Assembly: GCF_000733945.1 (NCBI RefSeq)
Contig: NZ_JPOL01000002.1
Span: 3,287,001-3,351,000, forward strand
Length of the DNA: 64,000 nt
Direction: 5' to 3'
Source of the DNA: Flavimarina sp. Hel_I_48
GTDB lineage: Bacteria > Bacteroidota > Bacteroidia > Flavobacteriales > Flavobacteriaceae
The notes below the pieces were generated by a model that ran no database searches, had not been told where the DNA came from, and worked only from the letters and a program-made list of their open reading frames with translations. Both the position numbers and the translations under genes were made by a program. The number at the start of each line of letters is the position of its first letter. Position 1 is the first letter of the stretch. Shown piece by piece: positions 52,464-61,090 of the stretch.

Positions 52464-52991
52464 GTGAATAAAATTATTTCACTTTTTCTAACTATAATAT
52501 TTGCCTTTAATATCCTGGGCCCTATTCTGCTTTTTAAAGTGCATCAATATGAAGTACGTAAACAGTCAATTCTTCGCATAAAAAAGGGCTTGCCAGATGC
52601 ACACCTTGCCCAGATAGCTGTAGGAAGGGAAAACAGTAAACACCTGTTGTGGCTGGGGGACGATGAATTTCGCTACCGCGGAAAAATGTATGATGTCGTA
52701 AGGGCGCAGCAAGTGAATAACGGGAACATAATTTATTACTGCTATGCTGGCTCCCAGGAAAGTTTTCTTTATTCCCGCCTTTCCAAACATTTGAAAGATG
52801 CCAAAAAAAATAAAAAAAACAGAAGTTTAACTGCTAAAATCACTTTTAAATACCTTTCAAGAAAAAATACGTATACGGTAATTGAAGACCAAGAATTTTC
52901 AATAGACCACATACGCTCTTTTTTTAACTATTCTTCTCATTACAGTTCCCCCACGCTTAAAATTTCCGCACCTCCACCTAAAGTTGTTTGA
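52464..52991 (+). CDS. hypothetical membrane-anchored protein beside TonB receptor
   Basis: A 175-residue protein with a GTG start and one N-terminal membrane segment (ISLFLTIIFAFNILGPILLF). The remainder is soluble, with KHLLWLGDDEFRYRGKMYDVVR as a conserved-looking core, a Lys-rich stretch (SKHLKDAKKNKKNRS), and a Pro-rich end (SAPPPKVV). It precedes the TonB-dependent receptor by 83 bp in the same direction, so it may assist the same uptake system. Family not recognised. Confidence 0.65.
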   Translation: MNKIISLFLTIIFAFNILGPILLFKVHQYEVRKQSILRIKKGLPDAHLAQIAVGRENSKHLLWLGDDEFRYRGKMYDVVRAQQVNNGNIIYYCYAGSQESFLYSRLSKHLKDAKKNKKNRSLTAKITFKYLSRKNTYTVIEDQEFSIDHIRSFFNYSSHYSSPTLKISAPPPKVV

Positions 52992-53074
52992 TGCATTGAC
53001 GATCAACACTGGCATATAGGCGACATTATCAATGTTAGCCATGCCTATATTTTATCAAATCACAACTTTTAATT

Positions 53075-55447
53075 ATGTACAGAAATTTATATATGTTTGG
53101 GCTATTTTTTACAATGGCCTTCACCCTTATTGCGCAAAATCAGCAAATCAAGGGCAGGATTACAGACGCCCTTACCAATGCACCTCTGGCCGGCGCAAAA
53201 ATTTATGTTAACAATACAACTACCACAACCAGTGACGATGGAGGGATTTTCTACCTGCCGTGTGAAGGAGAAACAGACCTTAGCATTAGTTATGTAGGTT
53301 ATAGTACGTATACCACCACGGTTACCTCGTGCAGCGTTTTTCTCAATATTTCACTCAATACCACGGCAGACAATCTGGATGAGGTACGCCTTTCTGCTTT
53401 TGGCAATGACGAGGGAGAATTACTGCGCAAACCTGTAGCGGTGGTGGAGCTTGACACTAAAGAACTGAAGCGAGGCACCGGTCTGTATCTGGATGACGCT
53501 ATAAATGCCAATGTCCCGGGGGTGACCATGCAACGCCGTGCAGTATCTTCTGGTCAGCAGTTCAACATACGAGGCTATGGCAACGGTGTTGGCTTCCGCG
53601 GAGCGTCAAATAATTTTGATGGGCAGGGGTATAAAGTCTACCTGAACAATATTCCCATTACAGATGCTGAAGGCATTACCCAACTTGATGATATTGATTT
53701 TAGTTCCATCGGGGAAATAGAAGTAGTCAAGGGACCGGCGGGGAGTACGTACGGACTTGCCATTGCCGGTGCTGTCAATTTACAGACCACAATGCCCAGT
53801 CCTGGAAAAGTATCCCTAGGGCAATCTGTAATCGCTGGTCGCTACGGACTCTTACGCCTTACTTCCCAATTGCAAGTGGGAGGGGAGCGCGCTTCCCTAT
53901 TGCTCAATTATGGGCATCAGGTTTCCGATGGTTATATGTCACATACAGATTCCCAAAAGGATTTTGTAAATGCCATGGTTCAGTTTAAACCGAGTGCGCG
54001 ACAGTATATCAGCACTTATTTTGGCTACAGTAACAGCTACGATGAGCGTGGTGGTGAGCTGAGTGTAGAGCAGTATGAAGCTAAAGATTATACCGGTAAT
54101 GGCCGGTATATTAAAAATAATGCACACTCAGAAGTAGTGAGCTTCCGTGCTGGTTTAAGCCACAGCTATGTTTTTAATAACTGGTTGAGTAATACGAGTA
54201 CGATTTTCGGTTCCGGGGCGAATACTAATTCCAGTTCTGCCGGGGGATGGACGGATAAAGATCCACTCAATTACGGACTTCGTACCAGCTTTGACTTTAA
54301 CTTTAATCTGGGTAGCAACCTGCGGCTCACAGGTCTTGCCGGTGCAGAACTACAAGAACAACGTGCTGCGGTAATGGGGTTTGGTATGGTGGAAAATCCA
54401 GTAGATCCTCAAGGTTACAACATCATAGGCAATGCCCGTAGCAACCAGTTTGCACGCTCTGCTACGTCTACCTTTTTTACCGAATGGCAGCTGCACCTGC
54501 CCGCAGATTTTACGGTCACCGCTGGTTTGGGTTTGAGTACAATGACCATAGACCTGGAAGATCGTCTTTATAACCCCGAAAGCGAGCGTACGCGTAAAGT
54601 TTCAGCAGATTATAAAGATTTGTACTCTCCACGCATCGCGATTAATAAGATTTTCAATGATAATATTTCGGTCTATGCTTCGTATAGTAAAGCCTATAAT
54701 GCACCGGTGAGCGGTAATATTGTTATAGCTACTACCGGGGATTTAAATACCGGCCTGGTACCCGAAGTGGGCAATCAATTTGAAATAGGCTCTAAAGGAA
54801 ATTTTTTCGGTAATAAGCTAAACTATCAGTTCGCCATTTTTAATGCCATTTTTAAGGATAAATTCACCTCGGTTGCAGTTCCGTTAGATCAAAATACGAC
54901 TGCCTATACCTATATCGCCAACGGCGGAAAACAGGATCATAGAGGAGTTGAATTACTTGCAAAATACACTGCGTATGAGTCGGCTGCAGGTTTTTTTAGT
55001 ACGGTAAGTCCATTTGCAAATGCTTCCTATTCTCATTTTAGATATGAAGATTATCAATATGAATCTCTGGATAGTGAAGGGAATTCCGTTACCGTAGATT
55101 ACAGCGGCAATGCAGTTGCAGGTGTATCACCCTGGGTGGTCAATGCGGGTATTGATTTTACCACAAATCCCGGTCTTTACGGAAATGTAAATTATTCCTT
55201 CAGGGATGCGATGCCCTTTACTTCAGACGGGGTCAACCGTACAGATACTTATCAATTGCTTAATGCAAAGCTGGGTTACCGAACACGTTTTAACCAGTTT
55301 GACCTTGATATTTTTGCGGGAGCAGATAACCTTACGGGCACACAATATTATTATATGGTGTTTTTGAACCAATTACCAGATGCCTATCTGCCAGCTCCTT
55401 ATGAAGTTCAATATTATGCTGGCGCGAGTCTGAAGTATAATTTTTGA
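53075..55447 (+). CDS. TonB-dependent outer-membrane receptor
   Basis: A 790-residue receptor. Signal peptide (LYMFGLFFTMAFTLIAQ), then a carboxypeptidase-like regulatory domain (about 20-105: IKGRITDALTNAPLAGAKIYV), the plug (about 125-235, with NIRGYGNGVGF and VVKGPAGSTYG), and a 22-strand barrel ending with YAGASLKYNF (terminal Phe). There is no SusD partner, so a metal chelate or small molecule is more likely than glycan import; the ligand is unknown. A terminator lies 50 bp downstream. Confidence 0.93.
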   Translation: MYRNLYMFGLFFTMAFTLIAQNQQIKGRITDALTNAPLAGAKIYVNNTTTTTSDDGGIFYLPCEGETDLSISYVGYSTYTTTVTSCSVFLNISLNTTADNLDEVRLSAFGNDEGELLRKPVAVVELDTKELKRGTGLYLDDAINANVPGVTMQRRAVSSGQQFNIRGYGNGVGFRGASNNFDGQGYKVYLNNIPITDAEGITQLDDIDFSSIGEIEVVKGPAGSTYGLAIAGAVNLQTTMPSPGKVSLGQSVIAGRYGLLRLTSQLQVGGERASLLLNYGHQVSDGYMSHTDSQKDFVNAMVQFKPSARQYISTYFGYSNSYDERGGELSVEQYEAKDYTGNGRYIKNNAHSEVVSFRAGLSHSYVFNNWLSNTSTIFGSGANTNSSSAGGWTDKDPLNYGLRTSFDFNFNLGSNLRLTGLAGAELQEQRAAVMGFGMVENPVDPQGYNIIGNARSNQFARSATSTFFTEWQLHLPADFTVTAGLGLSTMTIDLEDRLYNPESERTRKVSADYKDLYSPRIAINKIFNDNISVYASYSKAYNAPVSGNIVIATTGDLNTGLVPEVGNQFEIGSKGNFFGNKLNYQFAIFNAIFKDKFTSVAVPLDQNTTAYTYIANGGKQDHRGVELLAKYTAYESAAGFFSTVSPFANASYSHFRYEDYQYESLDSEGNSVTVDYSGNAVAGVSPWVVNAGIDFTTNPGLYGNVNYSFRDAMPFTSDGVNRTDTYQLLNAKLGYRTRFNQFDLDIFAGADNLTGTQYYYMVFLNQLPDAYLPAPYEVQYYAGASLKYNF

Positions 55448-56138
55448 GATGATAAGGTGATTTCTTGACCCAAGTAAAAAATCAAGATTATTAATTAACC
55501 TCCATATTTAAAATATATGGAGGTTTTTACTTTAATTAAAAAAAAGTTCTAGAATTAAGAAATTCACCCTTAAGATGAAAAAGATAAAACAAAGCGATTA
55601 AGTGATTTAAAGTGAAGCATTTAAAATATGAATTAGTAATTATGGAAAATAAACTTCGGGTTTGACTATGGAAAAAGTTATTCTTTCAGCAATTGATAAG
55701 AACGGCTATAATTAATGCATGAATTAAAATTACTGAATTTCCGATAATGCAATAGAACTCGCTTTTACTTTTGTTCTTTTTTCAATTATAAAGACAAAAT
55801 TTATCAAAGCAATTTATTGAAAAGTGAAGTTGGGATTGATTGAAAAATAAACTTTTGGCTATAGAATCAGTAAATTTCCTGGAGAAAAAGAAATAGGCTT
55901 CAGTTGAAAATCGGTTTTGGAAACCTTGAAATGAGAAGTTCTTTGAAGTTTGTTGATCGTTCAGAAAACCGGGAATAAAATACTAAAATGTTTCTGTGTA
56001 TTGGTTTAAAAAAAACAATACTATTTTTTTGTGCGGAGAGAAGTTGTAAAGACCTTAAGAAATAGCACTGTAAAGGTGGTGAAGACGCATTGTTCCTAAA
56101 AACATTAAGAACTTAGAAGGGTATGTGATTGAGACTTT
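55448..56138. other. long non-coding gap after the TonB receptor
   Basis: About 690 AT-rich bases. Other than the terminator at 55497-55525, no gene, RNA gene or repeat can be supported. Scattered short frames contain many stops; the region could be an eroded gene or insertion but no homology is visible by eye. Confidence 0.4.
55497..55525 (+). terminator. TonB-receptor terminator
   Basis: AACCTCCATAT (55497-55507) pairs with ATATGGAGGTT (55515-55525), followed by T residues. Confidence 0.75.
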
Positions 56139-57278
56139 TTAACTCTGACCTAAAAGGCTTGCTATTTTAACTTCCAGATCTTCTCCACGTAGGTTTTTAT
56201 CAATAATTTTACCTTCTGCATCAAGTAAAAAAGTAGCGGGAATGGCAGAAACTCCATATTTCTTTGCGACCGGTTCATTCCAGAACATAAGATTGGAAAC
56301 GTGGTGCCAGTCCATTTTGTCTTTAGCAATAGCGTTTGTCCATGCTTGCTTGTTATCAGGTTTATCAAGTGAGACACTGATGATATTAAGTCCCAGATCA
56401 TGGTATTTATTGTAGATGTTGACCACATTTGGGTTTTCTAAACGGCAGGGTTTGCACCAGCTCGCCCAGAAATCTACGATGGTATATTTTCCCATGGCAT
56501 CGCTAAGAGCAAGCTCCCCCCCATCTGGGGTAGGAGCGCTGAATTTAGGAGCCATATTACCAATTTCTGGCAACGTAGCGGCAATTTCGCTTGCTTTTGC
56601 CTTGGCGATCATTTCGCCTAGCTTTTTACCTTTTTCTGAATTTCTTACTTTTTCGCTAAGCGAGTTGAATTTTTCTTCTGCTTTAGTGGCGTCAATTAAA
56701 CGCGAACCCAGAAGATCAGAAAGAATAAGTACAGAAATGTTGGATTCGGTATGATTGTCAATCATTTTCATACGTTTTGTGACCGAATTCTCATTGATGT
56801 CCTGCATTTCAGAACGAATGGCATCAACCCTTGAGGTATCGCCCTCGCGCATGGCAGCCATTCCTTCTTGCTGAATGCGCTGGCGCTCTTTATTAGAACC
56901 CATTACCTCATCAAAGTAGGTTTTGAAAAAATTGTTCTCTTCGCCACCTTTTACGTTAGAAGCAACAATACTGTCCTTGTCTGCTTTGATTTTAAGGGTT
57001 TCATTTTCAGAAACAAAAATAATGTTGCCATTGATTCCCTCAACGGTGATTAAGTTGAGGTCGGGATTTTCAACCTCTGCGGGGTCAAAAGAGAATTTGC
57101 CACTCTTTACGATAGAAGTATCTATATTTACAAGCTGATTCTGGTTACTTATCTCTTGTAAAAATACTTTAGTACCATCTTTGATACCTTCGGCAGAGCC
57201 GTCAATCTTGTAATTGGTTTCTTGAGCGCACGATGTAAGAATCAGTGTGGCCGCAATTGCTTTAATAATATTCGTCAT
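56139..57278 (-). CDS. TlpA-like thioredoxin lipoprotein with DUF4369 domain
   Basis: A 379-residue lipoprotein (LILTSCAQ, Cys about 17). The N-terminal DUF4369-like domain (about 25-115: YKIDGSAEGIKDGTKVFLQE), a helical middle (about 120-235), and a TlpA-type thioredoxin domain (about 240-375) with active site WASWCKPCR and cis-Pro SAIPATFLLD. It probably maintains thiols of cytochromes or other envelope proteins. It is transcribed alone and divergent from the GAF gene. Confidence 0.92.
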   Translation of the reverse strand: MTNIIKAIAATLILTSCAQETNYKIDGSAEGIKDGTKVFLQEISNQNQLVNIDTSIVKSGKFSFDPAEVENPDLNLITVEGINGNIIFVSENETLKIKADKDSIVASNVKGGEENNFFKTYFDEVMGSNKERQRIQQEGMAAMREGDTSRVDAIRSEMQDINENSVTKRMKMIDNHTESNISVLILSDLLGSRLIDATKAEEKFNSLSEKVRNSEKGKKLGEMIAKAKASEIAATLPEIGNMAPKFSAPTPDGGELALSDAMGKYTIVDFWASWCKPCRLENPNVVNIYNKYHDLGLNIISVSLDKPDNKQAWTNAIAKDKMDWHHVSNLMFWNEPVAKKYGVSAIPATFLLDAEGKIIDKNLRGEDLEVKIASLLGQS

Positions 57279-57431
57279 TGCTAGTGTTTTAGTTGCGCGA
57301 ATATACGGGTTTTACGAAATCTTTATAACTTTAGGAAAGACCATTTCCTCTTAAAACAGATGTTAAAGCAACTGCCCTCGCGAGAACTCGCGTAATTTTT
57401 AATTAGTTTTAATAGTACTAAAATTCTTTAT

Positions 57432-59807
57432 ATGGTAAAAAGCACAGACCTCCCGGTAGATATACGTTTTAGCATTGCCCCTGTACTCAAGAAACTCAAC
57501 AAGAAAATGGAGGGTAGTACCAGTGATATATCCAAGAACTATTTAAAAAGCATTTTAGACTATGCCAATGGCTTCCCAAAATTGGTTGAAGGCCTATCAA
57601 AACTTGAGGATTTAGAAAAGTATGAAAATGAAATACATACCATACTGGAAAACATTTTTCCGGAAGTGCTCACGAAAAATGAAATAAAAGCTGTTTCGGT
57701 ACCCTTTGGCAGCACTATATTCAATCCCACTGCGCGCTTTAAGAAATTATTGAATGATGCGGGTCCTGACTATTCTTTACAGATACGCGAAATGGATAAT
57801 CAGAACAAATATATATTCATATGTATTATTATTCTCAACGAATATTATAACTACACCTATGATTCTTCAAAGCCCCTATTTGCAGATATACCTGACAGTG
57901 ATGGGATGATGCGTCATTACCGTATGGCTATCAATGCAGACTTTATTACCATAGAACCAAAGGAAAATGCTGTTGAAATAACGCCAGACATTGCCGAAAA
58001 ACTTGTGCAAAATGTTGATGATATAGACCTATGGAAAACCTATTTCCCCAAGAATAGCTGGACCTTAAGTGGAATGGTAATTCTTAACCTTACCGATGTT
58101 ACCATTGAAGATGCGATATCTGATCTCAAGACCACATTGCTTTTTAATAAAGATCTTGAAACAGGAGAATCACATTTAAAATTTGAAGAAATCTTTAAGT
58201 CCCTTTTTAATAACAAAGATTTGAAAATTGGTTTTGCAGAATTTGACGCGCAGAATAAGGATCTGTACCAGATGGACAATGATTTTGCACATAGTTTTAT
58301 ACTTGATACTAAAAATTCAAAAGATTGCGTCGCTGCGCTTTGTCAGGAGGCTTATGGGACTTTAGTAAAGGATAACAAATACTTTGTAATAACAGATATA
58401 GAACAATACGCAAAGGATTCAAATTACAATAAGCTTGCTGAAAATTTGCTGAATCAAGGCGTTAACAGTTGTATTCTCGTCCCACTTTCAAAAGGAAATA
58501 AATTACTAGCTGTGCTTGAAGTTGTTTCACCGCATGCCAATGACCTCAATAGCATCAATGCTATGAAACTAGATGCTATTGTTCCTTATATAGTGGCAAC
58601 GATAGAACGCAAACGCTTTGAGAAAGAGAATCGTATCAAGGCAGTAATACAGTCAGAATGTACCAGCATTCATCCTAGTGTTCTATGGCTCTTCGAAAAG
58701 GAAGCTACTCAATATATTACAAATCAGGAAGCAGGGAAATTTCATTCTTTTAGGGATATCGCCCTGAAGGATATTTATCCATTGTACGGGCAGATTGACA
58801 TTGTAGGATCTTCTCAGGCGCGTAATAATGCTATACAAAAAGATATTACCGTACAGTTGAAGATGGTAGATAGTATACTCGCAAAAGCGCTTGAGCATAA
58901 ACCTATGCTTATCTATGAACAGATTAAATTCAGAATTGAGGAATTTAGTTCAGAAATAGAAAATGGTTTGAATGCCAGTAGTGAATCTGAAATATTTGAT
59001 CTTCTTAAAAATGAGATCAACCCTTTACTTGCGCATATTGACACAAAGCTACCTACCCTAAAAAATGCAATTGCGAACTATGATTCGGCAATTAATAGCG
59101 AGACGGGCATTGTTTACGACCATCGTAAAAACTATGATGATACAGTGCATCAGTTAAATCAGAAATTAGCCGCTTTTTTAGACTTAAAACAGCAAGAAGC
59201 ACAGCAGATATATCCCCATTATTTTGAACGCTATAAGACAGATGGTGTTGACCATAATATCTACATAGGCGCTTCTATAGCTAATGAGCAAAGCTTTAAT
59301 ATGGTCTATCTCTACAATCTAAGGTTGTGGCAATTAAGGACTATGTGTGAGATGGAAAACCACTTCTATCACGAGCAGTCCAACAGTAATTTACAACTGG
59401 ATGCCGCTTCAATGATTTTGGTGTTCAGTAATACGCTTTCCATCAAATATAGAATGGATGAGAAAAAATTTGATGTGGATGGGACCTACAATGCCCGTTA
59501 CGAAGTGGTCAAGAAACGCATTGACAAAGCACTTGTAAAAGGAAGTGACGAGCGTATCACCCAAAAGGGGAAAATAGCGATCATTTATTCGCAAGACAAA
59601 GACGCCCAGGAATATAAACGGTACATAAAGTACCTCCAAGAGAAAAACTATTTGGGCAATGACGTTGAGTATCTAGAACTTGAAGACGTACAGGGGGTCA
59701 TAGGCCTCAAAGCTATACGTGTAAACGTACTTTATTCGCAAAATTTGAATAAAAAAAACACTTCAAATTCTATCACATACGATGATTTAATGGAAGTTTT
59801 AGATTAG
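57432..59807 (+). CDS. large GAF-domain protein
   Basis: A 791-residue cytosolic protein with no membrane segment. A GAF-like region spans about residues 280-395 (SKDCVAALCQEAYGTLVKDNKYFVITDIEQYA, then NSCILVPLSKGNKLLAVLEVVS). The rest is mostly helical, with a long C-terminal part ending in an alpha/beta region near IAIIYSQDKDAQEYKRYIKYLQEK. GAF domains bind cyclic nucleotides or other small ligands. Its 3' end overlaps that of the HD-PycTM gene by 9 bp. The two flank each other tail to tail. Function unknown; a sensor role in nucleotide signalling is an inference. Confidence 0.78.
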   Translation: MVKSTDLPVDIRFSIAPVLKKLNKKMEGSTSDISKNYLKSILDYANGFPKLVEGLSKLEDLEKYENEIHTILENIFPEVLTKNEIKAVSVPFGSTIFNPTARFKKLLNDAGPDYSLQIREMDNQNKYIFICIIILNEYYNYTYDSSKPLFADIPDSDGMMRHYRMAINADFITIEPKENAVEITPDIAEKLVQNVDDIDLWKTYFPKNSWTLSGMVILNLTDVTIEDAISDLKTTLLFNKDLETGESHLKFEEIFKSLFNNKDLKIGFAEFDAQNKDLYQMDNDFAHSFILDTKNSKDCVAALCQEAYGTLVKDNKYFVITDIEQYAKDSNYNKLAENLLNQGVNSCILVPLSKGNKLLAVLEVVSPHANDLNSINAMKLDAIVPYIVATIERKRFEKENRIKAVIQSECTSIHPSVLWLFEKEATQYITNQEAGKFHSFRDIALKDIYPLYGQIDIVGSSQARNNAIQKDITVQLKMVDSILAKALEHKPMLIYEQIKFRIEEFSSEIENGLNASSESEIFDLLKNEINPLLAHIDTKLPTLKNAIANYDSAINSETGIVYDHRKNYDDTVHQLNQKLAAFLDLKQQEAQQIYPHYFERYKTDGVDHNIYIGASIANEQSFNMVYLYNLRLWQLRTMCEMENHFYHEQSNSNLQLDAASMILVFSNTLSIKYRMDEKKFDVDGTYNARYEVVKKRIDKALVKGSDERITQKGKIAIIYSQDKDAQEYKRYIKYLQEKNYLGNDVEYLELEDVQGVIGLKAIRVNVLYSQNLNKKNTSNSITYDDLMEVLD

Positions 59808-61037
59808 CCAGAACGCCACAATAAATGCTACTACAGAGATGATAATACCGGTCATAAAGACAGTATAGGTTTTTCTTAGTAGCATGTATTTTTTGTTTAA
59901 TACTACGCCGAGTAGCCATAAATCTTTAGTTAGGGCTTCATAAATATAATCCTTATCGTAAATAATTTCGTTCATCGCCCATAAATATTGATCGTAGGGC
60001 ATTTTATGAAAATTCCCGAAGAATAATATATTTACCTGTTTTTTCTTTACTTGTTCCCTGGTAAATTCACCACTGGTGACATTGGGACGCGTTGAAAGTA
60101 TAGATAGAATAATAGATGCCACACTAAAAAGCACCAATATCAACGTAGGGATCATTAAATGTCGATTAGTAGGTGCGTCAAGTTTCGGGATTACATTAGA
60201 AAGCGCGAGCGATATGATAATAGCATTGACCGAAAGCAAAATGTTTGCCTTGGTATCTGCAATATCGCTCAACTTGATGTGGTTCCTTAAGGTAGTCCTG
60301 TAAAGTGTCTGTACACCACGGTCTGGGCTAAGATCTTTATACTTGGTTTTAAGTTTAGCCTTAACTTCCTCTTTCTTGTATTTTCTTTTCTTCTTTTTCT
60401 TCTTTTTGAGGATATCAATAAGGTTGCTGTCCTTTTGTAATTTCCAGTGTTGGGCTGCGTAATCCGTATAGAAATGATGTTTTTCGGTAAACATTTCTAC
60501 ATTTTTGTCCCTCCATTCTGATGGAGTATAATTAGCAACATCTGTTAATTTCAATTCTTGTCTGAGAAATTCGCTGGTTTCACTAAAATAGTCTTTGGCA
60601 AAATGGGAAGAATCGGCGTCTTTGATTATTTGTTCCAATTCATTATTAGGTGTTCTATCCATTTTTGTGGCGAGAATTAATTCTTCCACGAGTTCAATGG
60701 TTTCCTCATCTACATTTTTTTCGGTAAGGTATTCCCGGGCGATTTTTTTACTGATATCTTCATGACCTTCCCGCTGCTGCGTATAACCCGTATCGTGCAG
60801 CCATGCCGCGAGTATGAGCGCTTCTTCCTGTTTAACAATTAATTGAGAATTGTCAGCTATTTCTTTAGTACTTTTAACCACCCTTACGGTATGATTAAAG
60901 TTATGGTATAGATACGTGTTCGGTAAATTCTCTTTAAATAGCCTTAGAACGAATTTCTGGGTATCTTGTTCTAATTCTGAAGAAAAGGGTGTATTTTCCT
61001 CTTTTTCATCGGGTTTCTTTTCAACAACTTCAGCCAT
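59799..61037 (-). CDS. HD phosphohydrolase fused to Pycsar effector transmembrane domain (PycTM)
   Basis: A 412-residue protein from the Met codon at 61037 (a Met ten codons earlier is possible). N-terminal HD domain (about 25-180): His in FNHTVRV, the HD pair in WLHDTGY, and Asp in KDADSSHF. A lysine-rich linker (ILKKKKKKKRKYKKEE) follows at about 220. The C-terminal part (about 255-412) matches the DUF5706/Pycsar effector domain: NHIKLSDIADTKANILLSVNAIIISLAL, a second segment (LILVLFSVASIILSIL) and a final helix (VFMTGIIISVVAFIVAFWLI), with the NILFFGNFHKMPYDQYLWAMNE motif between. Standard PycTM effectors respond to cyclic UMP or CMP by disrupting the membrane; the HD fusion could hydrolyse the signal. 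No cyclase is adjacent. Confidence 0.85.
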   Translation of the reverse strand: MAEVVEKKPDEKEENTPFSSELEQDTQKFVLRLFKENLPNTYLYHNFNHTVRVVKSTKEIADNSQLIVKQEEALILAAWLHDTGYTQQREGHEDISKKIAREYLTEKNVDEETIELVEELILATKMDRTPNNELEQIIKDADSSHFAKDYFSETSEFLRQELKLTDVANYTPSEWRDKNVEMFTEKHHFYTDYAAQHWKLQKDSNLIDILKKKKKKKRKYKKEEVKAKLKTKYKDLSPDRGVQTLYRTTLRNHIKLSDIADTKANILLSVNAIIISLALSNVIPKLDAPTNRHLMIPTLILVLFSVASIILSILSTRPNVTSGEFTREQVKKKQVNILFFGNFHKMPYDQYLWAMNEIIYDKDYIYEALTKDLWLLGVVLNKKYMLLRKTYTVFMTGIIISVVAFIVAFWLI

Positions 61038-61090
61038 GTTACATTTTATTACAACCGAAAAGTACAAAAAAAATCCTCAATTGATTTTAG

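Noticed and set aside
60380..60415. Possible frameshift in the Lys-rich run of the HD-PycTM gene
   Set aside because: The frame is open on both sides with intact HD and PycTM domains, so the run is an in-frame linker.
43256..61037. A classic adjacent Pycsar operon
   Set aside because: The cyclase and PycTM genes are about 15 kb apart on separate transcripts; it is kept only as a speculative finding.
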